Part shown: positions 9,941 through 20,390 of the stretch, piece by piece
How positions within the stretch are numbered: position 1 is the first letter of the stretch
Layout: every line of letters starts with the position of its first letter
Source: Blepharisma japonicum
Lineage: Eukaryota > Ciliophora > Heterotrichea > Heterotrichida > Blepharismidae
NCBI GenBank assembly: GCA_949751835.1
Contig: CATKHK010000049.1
Span: 1-64,000, forward strand
Direction of reading: 5' to 3'
DNA length: 64,000 nt
Made by a program: the position numbers and the translations under genes
The notes under the pieces: model-generated
The model's database searches: none
Told to the model about the DNA's origin: nothing
The model's input: only the letters and a program-made list of their open reading frames with translations

Positions 9941-11068
9941 AAATGAATATCCTAAGATTTTAGAGCACCTCAATGGCCTTCACCAGAATACTTCTAAGAA
10001 AAATGAGTTTATGCACTTCGCCGAAGATTTGCGGACTTTACTATTCAGATTCTTCCAAAAAATCCTTATTGACCTGCTTAACACATCACCTTACCACAAA
10101 AAACATTATTTCCAAGCCCAACAACCTTCTTCCCAAAACAGCCCAACATCAAGAGATTGGCCTCTTCAGTTTATTAGCAAAACATGCAAATTCTGCTAAA
10201 CTCAGCTTAAATATCCCGACAACCCTAATCAGTGAGTTACCTGAGCTATATATGGTACAAACCAAAACGGGAAAAAATTATTTTGGCATAGGAATGAACG
10301 CTTGAGGAATTTTTAAGCTTGACTGCAGACAAAAATGACTCGGATTTGCATTTTTTGTTACAAAATCTCTGGAAAGAAGTTATGGCCACTTTTTCAGAAA
10401 ATCTGCTGAAAGATTGTGAAATTCTTCTGAAGACCATGAAATTTTGCAGAATTTCATACAGAGCAAAGACGAATCCAGCCACAATTACAAGGATTTTGTG
10501 GAGGCGAGAATCAAAAATAAGTATTTTACTGTTATAAACCTCAAAAAAAAGTGTCAAGAAGACTCAAGAAAAGTGTTACCATTGCTGCAGGGCTCTCTTT
10601 TAGAAGAAATAAGCTTATGCATAATATAAAAACGCAGTAATGATGAATCCAGTGTCTCAATCTGCTGACTATCTTTTAGAACAAACCCGAAAATGCCTTT
10701 AAGTAGAAAATTTCTGACAATGACTGAAAAAACCAACAGTGGCCGAGTCCAATTTTGTGAAGTCTTGTCTACTGCTGTATCTAAAAATAAAAGACTATGA
10801 TTGTTATGACTCAACTGCATCTACTGATATTTCAAGCCAAGAAAACCACAATAAAGAATTCATAGTTTTCACTAAAGATGTAGATAGCTGCTACGCCGTT
10901 GAAAGCTATTCAAAAATTACTGAAATCAAGCTTATGGTATACCAAATCGTAGAGTTTTTAAATTTAGAAGTATTTAAGCACCATGACTGAAGGAGGACAA
11001 AATTTGGATAAAAGCCTTTCTTTGTACTCTAGGAATTATATAATAAAGTTAATTAATAGCTAAGCTAA
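9941..11068. other. Unidentified degenerate coding relicts
   Basis: On the plus strand several overlapping open pieces occur (about 9973-10305, 10319-10630, 10739-10990) with codon texture like real protein, for example DSCYAVESYSKITEIKLMVY near the end. None gives a recognisable family motif and they lie in different frames separated by stops. I read this as another decayed gene or genes of unknown identity. The last 80 bases are plain AT-rich spacer. Confidence 0.35.
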
Positions 11069-11206
11069 ATTTTCTTTAGAATTAGTTAATCATCACTTTT
11101 TAAATTAAATTAAACTTGCAATAACTATTGCAGGATTTTGTGCAATCTGAAGTCCAATATAATTGACTTAGGAGTCTAAATTTAATGGAAATATAATTGT
11201 AAGAAT
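11069..11206 (+). repeat. Duplicated 5' flank of the TPR genes, copy 1
   Basis: These 138 bases upstream of the first TPR gene are very similar to 13627-13764 upstream of the second, up to and including the ATG context (aatATGAGCACC). The shared flank shows that the promoter region was carried along in the tandem duplication, and may hold the common promoter. Confidence 0.75.
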
Positions 11207-12982
11207 ATGAGCACCATCAAATGCTATTGGTCAAAATGCGACCGAGAAGTTGAGTTTTCATGCAACTGCGCTTCCATTAATAAGTATTTTTGCAGAGAAC
11301 ACTGTGGGAGCCATTGCATATCTAGTAAAGGACCTCATGATCCCATTTCATTATTATATGAGCCTGTTGAAAGTACAAAAAAAGCGATCCTTAGCTTTCT
11401 TGCAGAAGAAAAATCAAAAATTGAGCAAATAAAAGCAAATCTCATCGCTTCTTTTTTTCAAACTATTTGTAGATATGAAAATATACTTAAACAAGTTTTA
11501 AAAGAAATCGACTCTGATTCTAGAAAAATTGGCAGTTATATAGAAAAAATATTGATAACAGAAAATCTATCTAGATTGGAGATAGATCCAGCTTTAAATT
11601 TGTTAGCTTTGCAATCAAATGCTGTTGATAAAGCTAGAGTTATTTTTATGGCAAAAGCAAATAAGAGCATTGAGTTATTTTGTGATATAGGAAGACAAAT
11701 TGATAGAATTATCAAGAGCTTCTATGAAAAAAAGTCCAAAAAGTATAAAGAAGCAATCAGAATTGATCCAAATGATGCATACTTTTGCATAGGAAATATC
11801 TTAAAAAATGAAAAGAGATATGAAGAAGCAGTAAAACATTACAATAATGCAATTAGAATCAATCCAAATGATGCACTTTATTACACAAATAAAGGATATG
11901 CTCTTAGAGAGTTAGGCAGGAGAGAAGAAGCTATGAAATGCTATAAAGAAGCTCTCAGAATTGATCCAAATTATGCTGATGCATACAATGAAATAGGAAT
12001 TATCTTTTATGATGAAAAGAAATATGAAGAAGCAGTAAAACATTACAACGATGCAATTAGAATCAATCCAACTAATGGACTTTATTATAGAAATAAAGGA
12101 AATTCTCTGGAGAAGTTAGGCAAAAAAGAAGAAGCTATAGAATGCTATAAAGAAGCTATCAGAATAGATCCAAATAATGAAATTGCATACATAGGCATAG
12201 GAAATATCTTGAAAAATGAAAAGAGATATGAAGAAGCAATAAAACATTACAAGAATGCAATTAGAATCAATCCAAACTGTGCAAATTATTATAATAAAGG
12301 ATTAGCTCTATGTCAGTTAGGCAGAAGAGAAAAAGCTATGAAATGCTTTAACAGAGCTATCAAAATTGATCCAAATCATGCACCTGCATACTTGGGCATA
12401 GGGAATATCTTCTATAATGAAAAGAGATATGAAGAAGCAATAAAGCATTACAAAAATGCAATTAGAATCAATCCATGAGAACCACTTTATTATAGAAATA
12501 AAGGATATGCTCTTGTAGAGTTAGGCAGAAGAGAAGAAGCTATGGAATGCTATAAAGAAGCAATCCGAATTGATCCAAATAATGCACCTATTTACAATAA
12601 CATGGGACTTATCTTGAAAAATAAAAAGAGATATGAAGAAGCCATAAAGCATTACGAAAATGCAATTAGAATCAATCCAAGAGAACCACTTTATTATAGA
12701 AATAAAGGATATGCTCTTAGAGAGTTAGGCAGGAGAGAAAAAGCTATAGAATGCTATAAAGAAGCTATCAGAATTGATCCAAATTATGCTGATGCATACA
12801 ATGAAATAGGAATTATCTTTTATGATGAAAAGAGATATGAAGAAGCAATAAAACATTACAACGATGCAATTAGAATCAATCCAACTAATGGACTTTATTA
12901 TAGAAATAAAGGAAATTCTCTGGAGAAGTTAGGCAGAAGAGAAGAAGCTATGGAATGCTTTAGCATAGCTAAAAATTTATAA
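11207..12982 (+). CDS. Cys/His module plus TPR-array protein, copy 1
   Basis: One frame of 591 residues, reading a TGA at 12477-12479 as Trp (neighbouring repeats have Arg, AGA, there). Residues 1-36 carry C6, C11, C19, C21, C29, H32 and H36 with the same spacing as the Kelch gene at 1816. A helical linker runs to about 180, followed by about 12 tetratricopeptide repeats of 34 residues alternating in two types (EAIRIDPNNA... and AIRINPN...), giving a 68-residue, 204-bp repeat at DNA level. TPR solenoids bind peptides, so an adaptor role is likely; the partner is unknown. Compared with copy 2 it lacks about 28 residues just before the first TPR (SFYEKKSK runs directly into KYKEAIRID). It is a tandem paralogue of 13765-15237. 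Confidence 0.88.
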
Positions 12983-13626
12983 AATGCATAATCTTATTAA
13001 TAATAAAATATATTTTCCTAGATCTCGATTTATTATATATATATATATTTATTAAAACTAGCAGTTAAAGAACAAACTTTAGTTTTAAAATAAAAGCTCA
13101 AAAGAAATGAATCTTTTATAAAAATAGAGCAAAGAGTAAGCTAACTTCATAAATGAACTCAAATAACTTTTAATCCTTAATGATACCCTTTACTCTGCAG
13201 GTTAAGCATCTATTGCGATATAGGAATAGCATTTCAAGGATATTAGATAGGAGAAATTCTTTAAATCAATGATGAAATGAAAAATTGCTGAAATAGGCTT
13301 AAATGGTTAAGATAATTCTTAATAATTGATTTTCTTTTTTTTATGCGCATCTTTAGCTCTAATGTCTAGATGATGTTTTCATTTAAATTCCAAAGTTAAA
13401 CCAAAGAGTTCGAACAATCACATTCTTGCCAAATTTATAGCTCAAGCTGAGATTTTCATTTTAAACAAAGATAGCCAAGTTTCGTTTTCAAAACCTATTC
13501 AAAAGTGTCATTATTTGGCATTCAATTAAAATAGGTTTATTAATAGTTAACATTCTTATCTCATGGCAAATAATCAAAAATTTTTCTCCCTCATAAATAT
13601 ATTTTTCTTTCTTAATATTTTATCAA
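12983..13626. other. Spacer between tandem TPR genes
   Basis: The first part, with text such as ataataaaatatatttt, matches the 3' flank of the second TPR gene (15238-15480), so the downstream flank is also part of the duplicated unit. A short TA dinucleotide run lies near 13037-13050. No gene is visible. Confidence 0.55.
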
Positions 13627-13764
13627 ATTTTCTTTAGAGTTAGTTAATCATCACTTTTTAAGCTAAATTAAACTTTCAAAAACTATTACAGAATTTCGTG
13701 CAATCTGATGTCCTAAATAATTGATTTAGGAGCCTAGATTTAATGGAAATATAATTGTAGGAAT
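13627..13764 (+). repeat. Duplicated 5' flank of the TPR genes, copy 2
   Basis: This is the counterpart of 11069-11206 and shares most bases, including ttagttaatcatcacttttt and the sequence leading to the start codon. It probably contains the promoter of the second gene. Confidence 0.75.
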
Positions 13765-15237
13765 ATGAGCACCATTAAATGCGATCGGTCAAAATGCAAC
13801 AGAGGAGTTGAGTACTCATGCAATTGCACTTCCCCTGATACTTATTTTTGCAAAAAACACCGTAGGAATCATTGCACATCTAGTAAAGGACCTCATAATC
13901 CCATCTCATTATTTTATAAGCCTGCTGAAGACACAAAAGAAGCCATCCTTAGCTTTCTTGAAGAAGAAAAATCAAAAACTGAGCAAATAAAAACAAATAT
14001 AATCGCTTCTTTTTCTCAAACTATTTGTAGATATGAAAATATGCTTGAACAAGTTTTAAAAGAAATCGACTCTGATTCTACAAAAATTAGCAGTTATATA
14101 GAAAAAATATGGATAACAGAAAATCTATCTCGATTGGAGATAGATCCAGCTTTAAATTTGTTAGCTTTGCAATCAAATGCTGTTGATAAAGCTAGAGTTA
14201 TTTTTACTTCAAGAGGAAATAAGAACATTGAATTATTTTGTGATATAGGAAGACAAATTGATATAATTATCAAGAGCTTCTATGAAGAAAAGTCAAAATT
14301 TATTTCAGATGAAATGCATTTTGAACTGAAAAACGATCTTGAAGAGAGCAATAACTTTGAGAATAGAGGAAAAAAGTTACAGCCAGCACTAGAAAAGTAT
14401 AAAGAAGCTATAAGAATTGATCCAAATAATGCACCTGCATACTTGGGCATAGGGAATATCTTCTATAATGAAAAGAGATATGAAGAAGCTATAAAACATT
14501 ACAACGATGCAATTAGAATCAATCCAAATTATGCAGGTTATTATTTTAATAAAGGAAATGCTCTTAGAGACTTAGGCAGAAGCGAAGAAGCTATGGAATG
14601 CTATAAAGAAGCTATCAGAATTGATCCAAATCGTGCTGATGCTCACATAAACATAGGAATTATCTTCTATAGTGATAAGAGATATGAAGAAGCAGTAAAA
14701 CATTACAACGATGCAATTAGAATCAATCCAAACTCTGTACTTTATTATAAAAATAAAGGAATGGCTCTATTTAAGTTAGGCAGAAGAGAAGAAGCTCTGG
14801 AATGCTATAAAGAAGCTATCAAAATTGATTCAAATCATGCTGATGCATACAATGGCATAGGAATTATCTTTTATGATGAAAAGAGATATGGAGAAGCAGT
14901 AAAATATTACAACGATGCAATTAGAATTAATCCAAATAACGTATTTTATTATATAAATAAAGGAAATTCTCTGGAGGAGTTAGGCAGAAAAGAAGAAGCT
15001 ATGAAATGCTATAAAGAAGCTCTCAGAATTGATCCAAATAATGCTAATGCATACAATGGCATAGGAAATATCTTCTATAATGAAAAGAGGTATGAAGAAG
15101 CAGTAAAAAATTACAACGATGCAATTAGAAGCAATCCAAATGATGCACTTTATTATAGAAATAAAGGAAATGCTCTTAGAGAGTTAGGAAGAAGAGAAGA
15201 AGCTATGGAATACTTTAACAGAGCTAAAAAATTATAA
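13765..15237 (+). CDS. Cys/His module plus TPR-array protein, copy 2
   Basis: This open frame of 490 residues ends in TAA. Residues 6-36 again hold C6, C11, C19, C21, C29, H32 and H36. Residues about 40-205 form a helical region nearly identical to copy 1 (for example SRLEIDPALNLLALQSNAVD in both), extended here by a charged segment (FISDEMHFELKNDLEESNNF). About eight TPRs of 34 residues follow, in alternating pairs. The N-terminal regions of the two copies match closely while repeat numbers differ (about 12 against 8), as expected from unequal exchange within the 204-bp units. It is likely a protein-interaction adaptor; nothing in the sequence fixes its partner. Confidence 0.88.
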   Translation: MSTIKCDRSKCNRGVEYSCNCTSPDTYFCKKHRRNHCTSSKGPHNPISLFYKPAEDTKEAILSFLEEEKSKTEQIKTNIIASFSQTICRYENMLEQVLKEIDSDSTKISSYIEKIWITENLSRLEIDPALNLLALQSNAVDKARVIFTSRGNKNIELFCDIGRQIDIIIKSFYEEKSKFISDEMHFELKNDLEESNNFENRGKKLQPALEKYKEAIRIDPNNAPAYLGIGNIFYNEKRYEEAIKHYNDAIRINPNYAGYYFNKGNALRDLGRSEEAMECYKEAIRIDPNRADAHINIGIIFYSDKRYEEAVKHYNDAIRINPNSVLYYKNKGMALFKLGRREEALECYKEAIKIDSNHADAYNGIGIIFYDEKRYGEAVKYYNDAIRINPNNVFYYINKGNSLEELGRKEEAMKCYKEALRIDPNNANAYNGIGNIFYNEKRYEEAVKNYNDAIRSNPNDALYYRNKGNALRELGRREEAMEYFNRAKKL

Positions 15238-15480
15238 AATGATTAATCTTATCAATAATAAAATATATTTTACTAGATCTTGATTTATTTATAAATTTAT
15301 ATAGATTTTTAAACTAACAAACTTTTTACTGATTTTAAAATAAAAGCTCAAAAGAAATGAATCTACTTATAAAAATAGAGCAAAAATAAATTAGCTCTTT
15401 GAAATACTATTGGGACCTACTAAATAGCCTTTAATCCATAATGATGCCCTCTACGTTTCAGGTAAAGCTGCTTTTGCAAT
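15238..15480 (+). repeat. Duplicated 3' flank of the TPR genes, copy 2
   Basis: This matches 12983-13230 with indels (shared ataaaatatattttmctagatct and aaaataaaagctcaaaagaaatga). It contains no gene and completes the tandem unit of about 2.5 kb. Confidence 0.65.
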
Positions 15481-16060
15481 ATAACTTAAGAAACCCAAAT
15501 CTTAACAAAAAATCAACACTACTTAAATTCCCAAAATTTCTTGTCAGATCCCCCTCAGCTTTATATCTCTTTCAGCTACCAGAGAATAAGACTCTAATTC
15601 TTTATAAATTTCACAATTTGGCTTGAAAGCATGGTTCATGTGATCCATTAAAGGAATCACACAGAGTCCATCATGTATATTTATTGCTTTTTTATAGCTT
15701 TCTATTAAAGACCATTGATGCGAAGTTCAGAAACTCCAGCGACATATCTTTTGGAATTTTTATAAAGAGCCTCATAAGTTTCTGTTAGCATTGATTTTTC
15801 TAAGCTATGCGCATTGGACAATCCCCAAGAATTTGTTCTTCCACCTTGATAAAGCTCTAAGGATTTTTATAGTCAGTTGGCCAGGAATCTAAATAATCGT
15901 GCAAAATGTGTCCAAGATTTCGGGTTATGTAAGAAATTTTGAATCCAATGCTAAGTCTTTGGTGGAGATCAAGCTTATGGGCCCATTGGGCATTTTACTC
16001 TATTAATAGAAATTTACTTAGCTCATATTGATTATGGGATTTGAATTCTATAGAATTTTA
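15481..16060 (-). pseudogene. SET-domain protein relict, larger fragment
   Basis: The minus strand encodes broken text including FASMVFNRKL and, in another frame, LCVIPLMDHMNHAFKPNC, which fit the two conserved parts of SETD3/LSMT-type SET domains (WxxxxVxSR and PLxDMxNH). Stops and frame changes interrupt it, and upstream text (for example LGHILHDYLDSWPTDYKN) is not assignable. The central 110 bases recur at about 530-660 in the opposite orientation. It is a pseudogene fragment; a working copy, if any, lies outside this window. Confidence 0.5.
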
Positions 16061-16952
16061 ATTCAGGCCACATAAGAGCAAAGTTTTAATTGTATTTTAT
16101 TCTGCGCTTAAAGACTTATAAATACTAGCTCACATAATATCCAATGTATAAAACTAAAACTTTTGGAAGCTTAAAAGTGTATTTTTGACTCAATTGCTTA
16201 TCAAAGAATTTGTAAATTTATTTATACAAGGCTTTAGCTACTTTTTATGTGGTCAAGATTAGTTGAATTCACAGTTTGTAAGCTTTGAAAATTTTAAGCA
16301 AGAATAACTTTATTGTATTGCCTTAAGGTGATTGCCTATGCGAGTTGGGGATTGGAGCTAGGACTGTGAAAAACTAATGAAGGGTAATAATATTTTAATA
16401 TATAGAATTAAAGATTCAATTGAATGCATAAGTTAAATTTTACAGGCGTTGCTTGAGTATCTCTTTTATCACCTTGCTCAAAGCATTGTTTTGACTCCAT
16501 TAATTATTAGACTAAATGTATTAAAGATAAACTATACTTAAAACTTCACTGTTAAAATACTTTAAATATAGGAATAAACTTAGCAAAGATCAATACTCTG
16601 CAGAATAAAACAAGCTTGTGCAAATTTATTTTTGCAGAAGCTACATTATAATTGTATGCTTCAAAAATTTTATGAATATACAATTTTTCAGGTTCTCTTT
16701 CGTTATTCTGATTATTAAAATTTTTATTATTGTGCCATTTCCTGAAAAATTTTTAAGCTTTATTACTCAATTTGAATTAATTGTGAAAAGTATAGACTAT
16801 TTCAAAAAATTGACTGCATTTTATTCAAAATAGGTTTGGCTTAAAGCTTAGTAAATCATTCTGCAATTTAGCTTCATAATTTCTTAAAAAGAAATTAATT
16901 TGAATTTTATTATTATAGTAATTTACACTACTTTTAAAACTTGACGCTCCTT
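16061..16952. other. AT-rich spacer with a small N-terminal relict
   Basis: There is mostly no recognisable content. On the minus strand an ATG at 16502 opens MESKQCFEQGDKRDTQ, which resembles the first residues of the Cys/His module (MDQKKCFEPDCKNE) before diverging, so a scrap of that family may lie at about 16440-16502. The hydrophobic plus-strand frame at 16618-16833 lacks any support. Confidence 0.35.
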
Positions 16953-19900
16953 TTATTCATTTTCTTTATTTTGAATTGGCATCACAAAAGATCTTTGAGA
17001 TTCTGGAGGATTAGTCTTTTTTTTCGATGAATTTAACCTTATAATTGATTTTTCAGCTGCCTTCCCAAATCTAAAAGCAAAATCAAATAAAATAGACTGA
17101 TCATTTCCTTTTGGTCTGAAAAGCAAACTGGGATACTTCTTTCATTGGACATATAAGCCAATTCCACACAAATTTATTCACCCCAAAAAGACTAGAACAA
17201 CTCAATAAAAGGCTCCATTATTTCCAATTAAAAGGTTCATCGTTGATAAAAATGAAAGTCAAGCCACTCCAATAATACTTATAAATTGCCACCAACTAAA
17301 TCGAGGATAGTTATAAGGATATTTTTTGAATATGAAAATATCATATAGAACCAGGATAAAAACAAACAGAAACCCATGAGCAGTTGCTTGTGCTCTTTTA
17401 ACTGTTTTATTCATAACAATTAGAGATATTTGTACACCTGTTTTTATCATCAAAAATGTTGGTGAAGTTTTAACATGTAGTTGGGACTGAAACTCTTGCC
17501 AAAGAGGCCTGCAGAATACAGCTAAAGGTTCATAAGTAAGCAATGCAAGAATAGATAGAACTACATAAATTATGTGACTGCCTTTCCAGCAAAATTGATT
17601 GCAATCCTTTGCCAAAAAACTGTCAGAAAAGCTGTTTCCAATTGATTGATCACAAACAAAGATATCTAAAAGAATTGACACGAAAGGAATAAAGCATAAA
17701 TTCCCCAAAACTGGCATAAATCAGTCTCCAACTTGTCCTAAAAATCTAAATAAAAAGAGTGAACTCAATTTTTCATCAAGCCTAAATAATATAATAAAAC
17801 AGAGAACTATCCAGAAAAAACATAAAGCTAGAATAATATCAAAGAAAATCCAGTAAAGATTATTTTCAAAAACAATTGCACTGCTCAAATTCAATGAAAG
17901 TAGATCTCCAATTTCCGCTAGAAAAGTATTTATTGGCCTATAATCAGGCCCCATAGAAGCAAATTGGAAGAACTCCACTACAATTGTAGCTCCGACCACA
18001 AAGTCCTGGATAGAAATTTCTTGTTTTGCAGTCAAATTTTCTATTTTCACATTCCATCATTTTTTTCATATAAAAAATGTTATAACTGCAGTAATAGTTC
18101 CAAGTGCAAAACAAATAGCAAATACAACAATTCTCCCATCTGAAAAAGTTCTGATTTCTTTATCAGAAAAAGGGCAGTTTCCATCTATAAGTCTCAAGTC
18201 AGAGGGCTTTGTAGTTGAATTATCTCCATATATAACAGGCTGACTAATAGCAAGGTAATGAGTTCCATAGGGGCTAAAAGTCCCTACGCGATATATTTGG
18301 ATTGTTCCATTCACAATATGATTGCTGCTAATGTCCATTGTTGTCATTTCTCTGTCATTTGTTCCTTTTAACATTCTTATTTTCCCTAAGCATCCAGTGA
18401 TGGCTATACTTCTAATCGTATTATTTAATTTTGAAGCATCTGTATAGTCCTGTCCTCGATTAACCATCCAATCTAATGCTGAAGCAATAAATCAAGCTGA
18501 GTCAAAAAAGTTGCATGCAAAAGTTCTTGGGGTAGCATTATAAGTTTTTTGAAGGTTATTATAAACTTTCTGGCCAAATTCCCCAACCCAAACTGAGCCT
18601 TGGAAAACCATCATTGGAACACCTATTTCAAGGCGTTTATATAATAAGCTGTCATTAAAACCGATGTCAGCTGGCGCTGTTGCAAGAGTTGATACAATAA
18701 CAAGATCACCTTTCCTAGCACCTAAATCATAGAATTTTTCAAAGACATAGCTCATTAAGTTGGAATACATAAATGCTAATATAAGTCTTGCTTTTGTGTC
18801 AAGAATTTTTTGCAAAATATATGTGTAGTTAGCAACCTGATCTCTAGTAAGCCCAGGCGGAATAACCCTATATTCGGGATCATTCAAAATTTCAACGCCT
18901 CCTTGCTCAGCAACTTCTTTGACTTTTGAATATGCTGATTGGCCTCATGCTTCATTTTGGTATAGGACTGCACATTTTTTCCATCCTAAGGCTCGAAGCA
19001 ATGTAGGGATTTCTGAAGCCAAAAATGCATCAGTGAGAGCTACTCTTATAAATGATGGGTAAATTGCAGTTGAGTTCAAACTTATAGCTGAAGCAGTAGA
19101 GCCTACAATCGGGATAGTAATATTTAAACTTTTAAAAGTTTTCAATTGAGATATTACCACGCTTGAAGAATAAGAAGAAACATGAGCTAATCCAAAATTA
19201 TCAATATCTCTTGTAAAGCAAGCAGCCCCAGCTATTGCATTATAAGAAGTTGCTCCACAATCAAAATCAAATAAATTAATTTCAAAATTTTCTAAAATTT
19301 CAGAATCTTGATTGATCATAGAAACTGCCATAAATGAGCCTCTCGCATATAAGGGGACATCATAATTAGGAGGAGAAGGAGCTGGATTTGATGGTCCTCC
19401 ATTTATGCTTAAATTTAGCACCTTTTTTGTCGAGATAGGAATACTTGTAGAATTTCCTGGAAAAAATATTTTCTTTTCTATAGAAATATGGCTCGAATTA
19501 AACGAGCCTACAATTGTCCTCTCTCCATTTCAAATATTAACTAATGAGAAATTTGATTTGCAAAATCTATCATTGCAGACTGAGTGTAGAATATTTGCAA
19601 TTTGGTAATTATTCATAATTGAGATATCTTTTGAAAGAAGCAAAGACATGATAAAGGAAATTGAATTAGATAAATAATCTTCTTGAGAATTAGATCATTC
19701 TTGACCGTCTTCAGTTATTATTAGTGCGCCTTCTATTATAGCTTCAAAATAACTGTCTTTTCCTATTAAAATTCCATCTCCAGTATGAATTAATTTTGTT
19801 GATAAAAGTGAAGTTTGAATTGATAAGGAGATACTACTATCTGTAAAAATATAATATAACTGGGCTCCTGATGGAGCAGCAATCTTTTTGACCGCATCTT

Positions 19901-20390
19901 CAATACTAGAATCGGAACTCACCCTAATTTTCTTAAATGAAGAGGAGTAAGTAAATAAAAATTTTTCAATAAATTCATAATGATAAGAGTTGAAAATTAA
20001 GCCTTGAGTTCAGTTGAAATATTTTAAAAGCGACGCAATTGAATTGAGATAATTTTTATATGACGTTGATAGCGAAAATGTCAAATTACTATAATAATCC
20101 AAAGAGCCTTCAACCACAAGGTGAATAACTCCAAGTTCTTCGCATAAAGATGATAACTGATAATGCTCAATGATATTTGATGAAAAATCAAATAGAATTT
20201 TTGGATCCTCTAAGCTTTTTAGAATGTTATTTGTTTCTTGAAAAGTTCTAGTATAATAATAATTAACTTGAAAATTTTCTGTTAAATTGAATTGGATGCT
20301 TCTATAGATAATGACTTCTATCGATTGAACAATAATGAAAATAAAATTTGCAATAAAAGCCAATCCCAATAAAATTGTAAATAATGACAT
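16953..20390 (-). CDS. Ligand-binding (ANF-receptor/Venus flytrap) membrane receptor with C-terminal multi-TM domain
   Basis: One intronless frame of 1145 residues runs through many in-frame TGA codons at Trp-like places (for example FFIWKKWWNV uses both TGA and TGG). An N-terminal hydrophobic anchor (LFTILLGLAFIANFIFIIVQ) is followed by an extracellular region. From about residue 325 the text fits a periplasmic-binding-like ligand domain, with RVALTDAFLASEIPTLLRAL, GWKKCAVLYQNEAWGQSAYS and FDSAWFIASALDW. After about residue 740 come seven or eight hydrophobic segments (FAICFALGTITAVITFFI, IILALCFFWIVLCFIILF, VVLSILALLTYEPLAVFC, WWQFISIIGVAWLSFL, YWVVLVFLGWINLCGIGLYV) and a short basic tail. 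This is the plan of class C GPCRs, though the TM part is too divergent to assign firmly. It is probably a surface chemosensor. Confidence 0.75.

Noticed and set aside
12477-12479. TGA inside TPR copy 1 as a disabling stop
   Set aside because: TGA is sense in this genome and the frame continues through further TPRs to a TAA; neighbouring repeats have AGA, so it is an Arg to Trp change.
13381-13440. Possible tRNA T-arm (gagttcgaacaatcac)
   Set aside because: No matching acceptor stem, D-arm or anticodon arm could be folded around it.
16618-16833. Hydrophobic plus-strand open frame of 71 residues
   Set aside because: It is composed of AT-rich Phe/Ile/Lys codons with no family resemblance, and the surrounding DNA is spacer; such frames arise by chance at this base composition.
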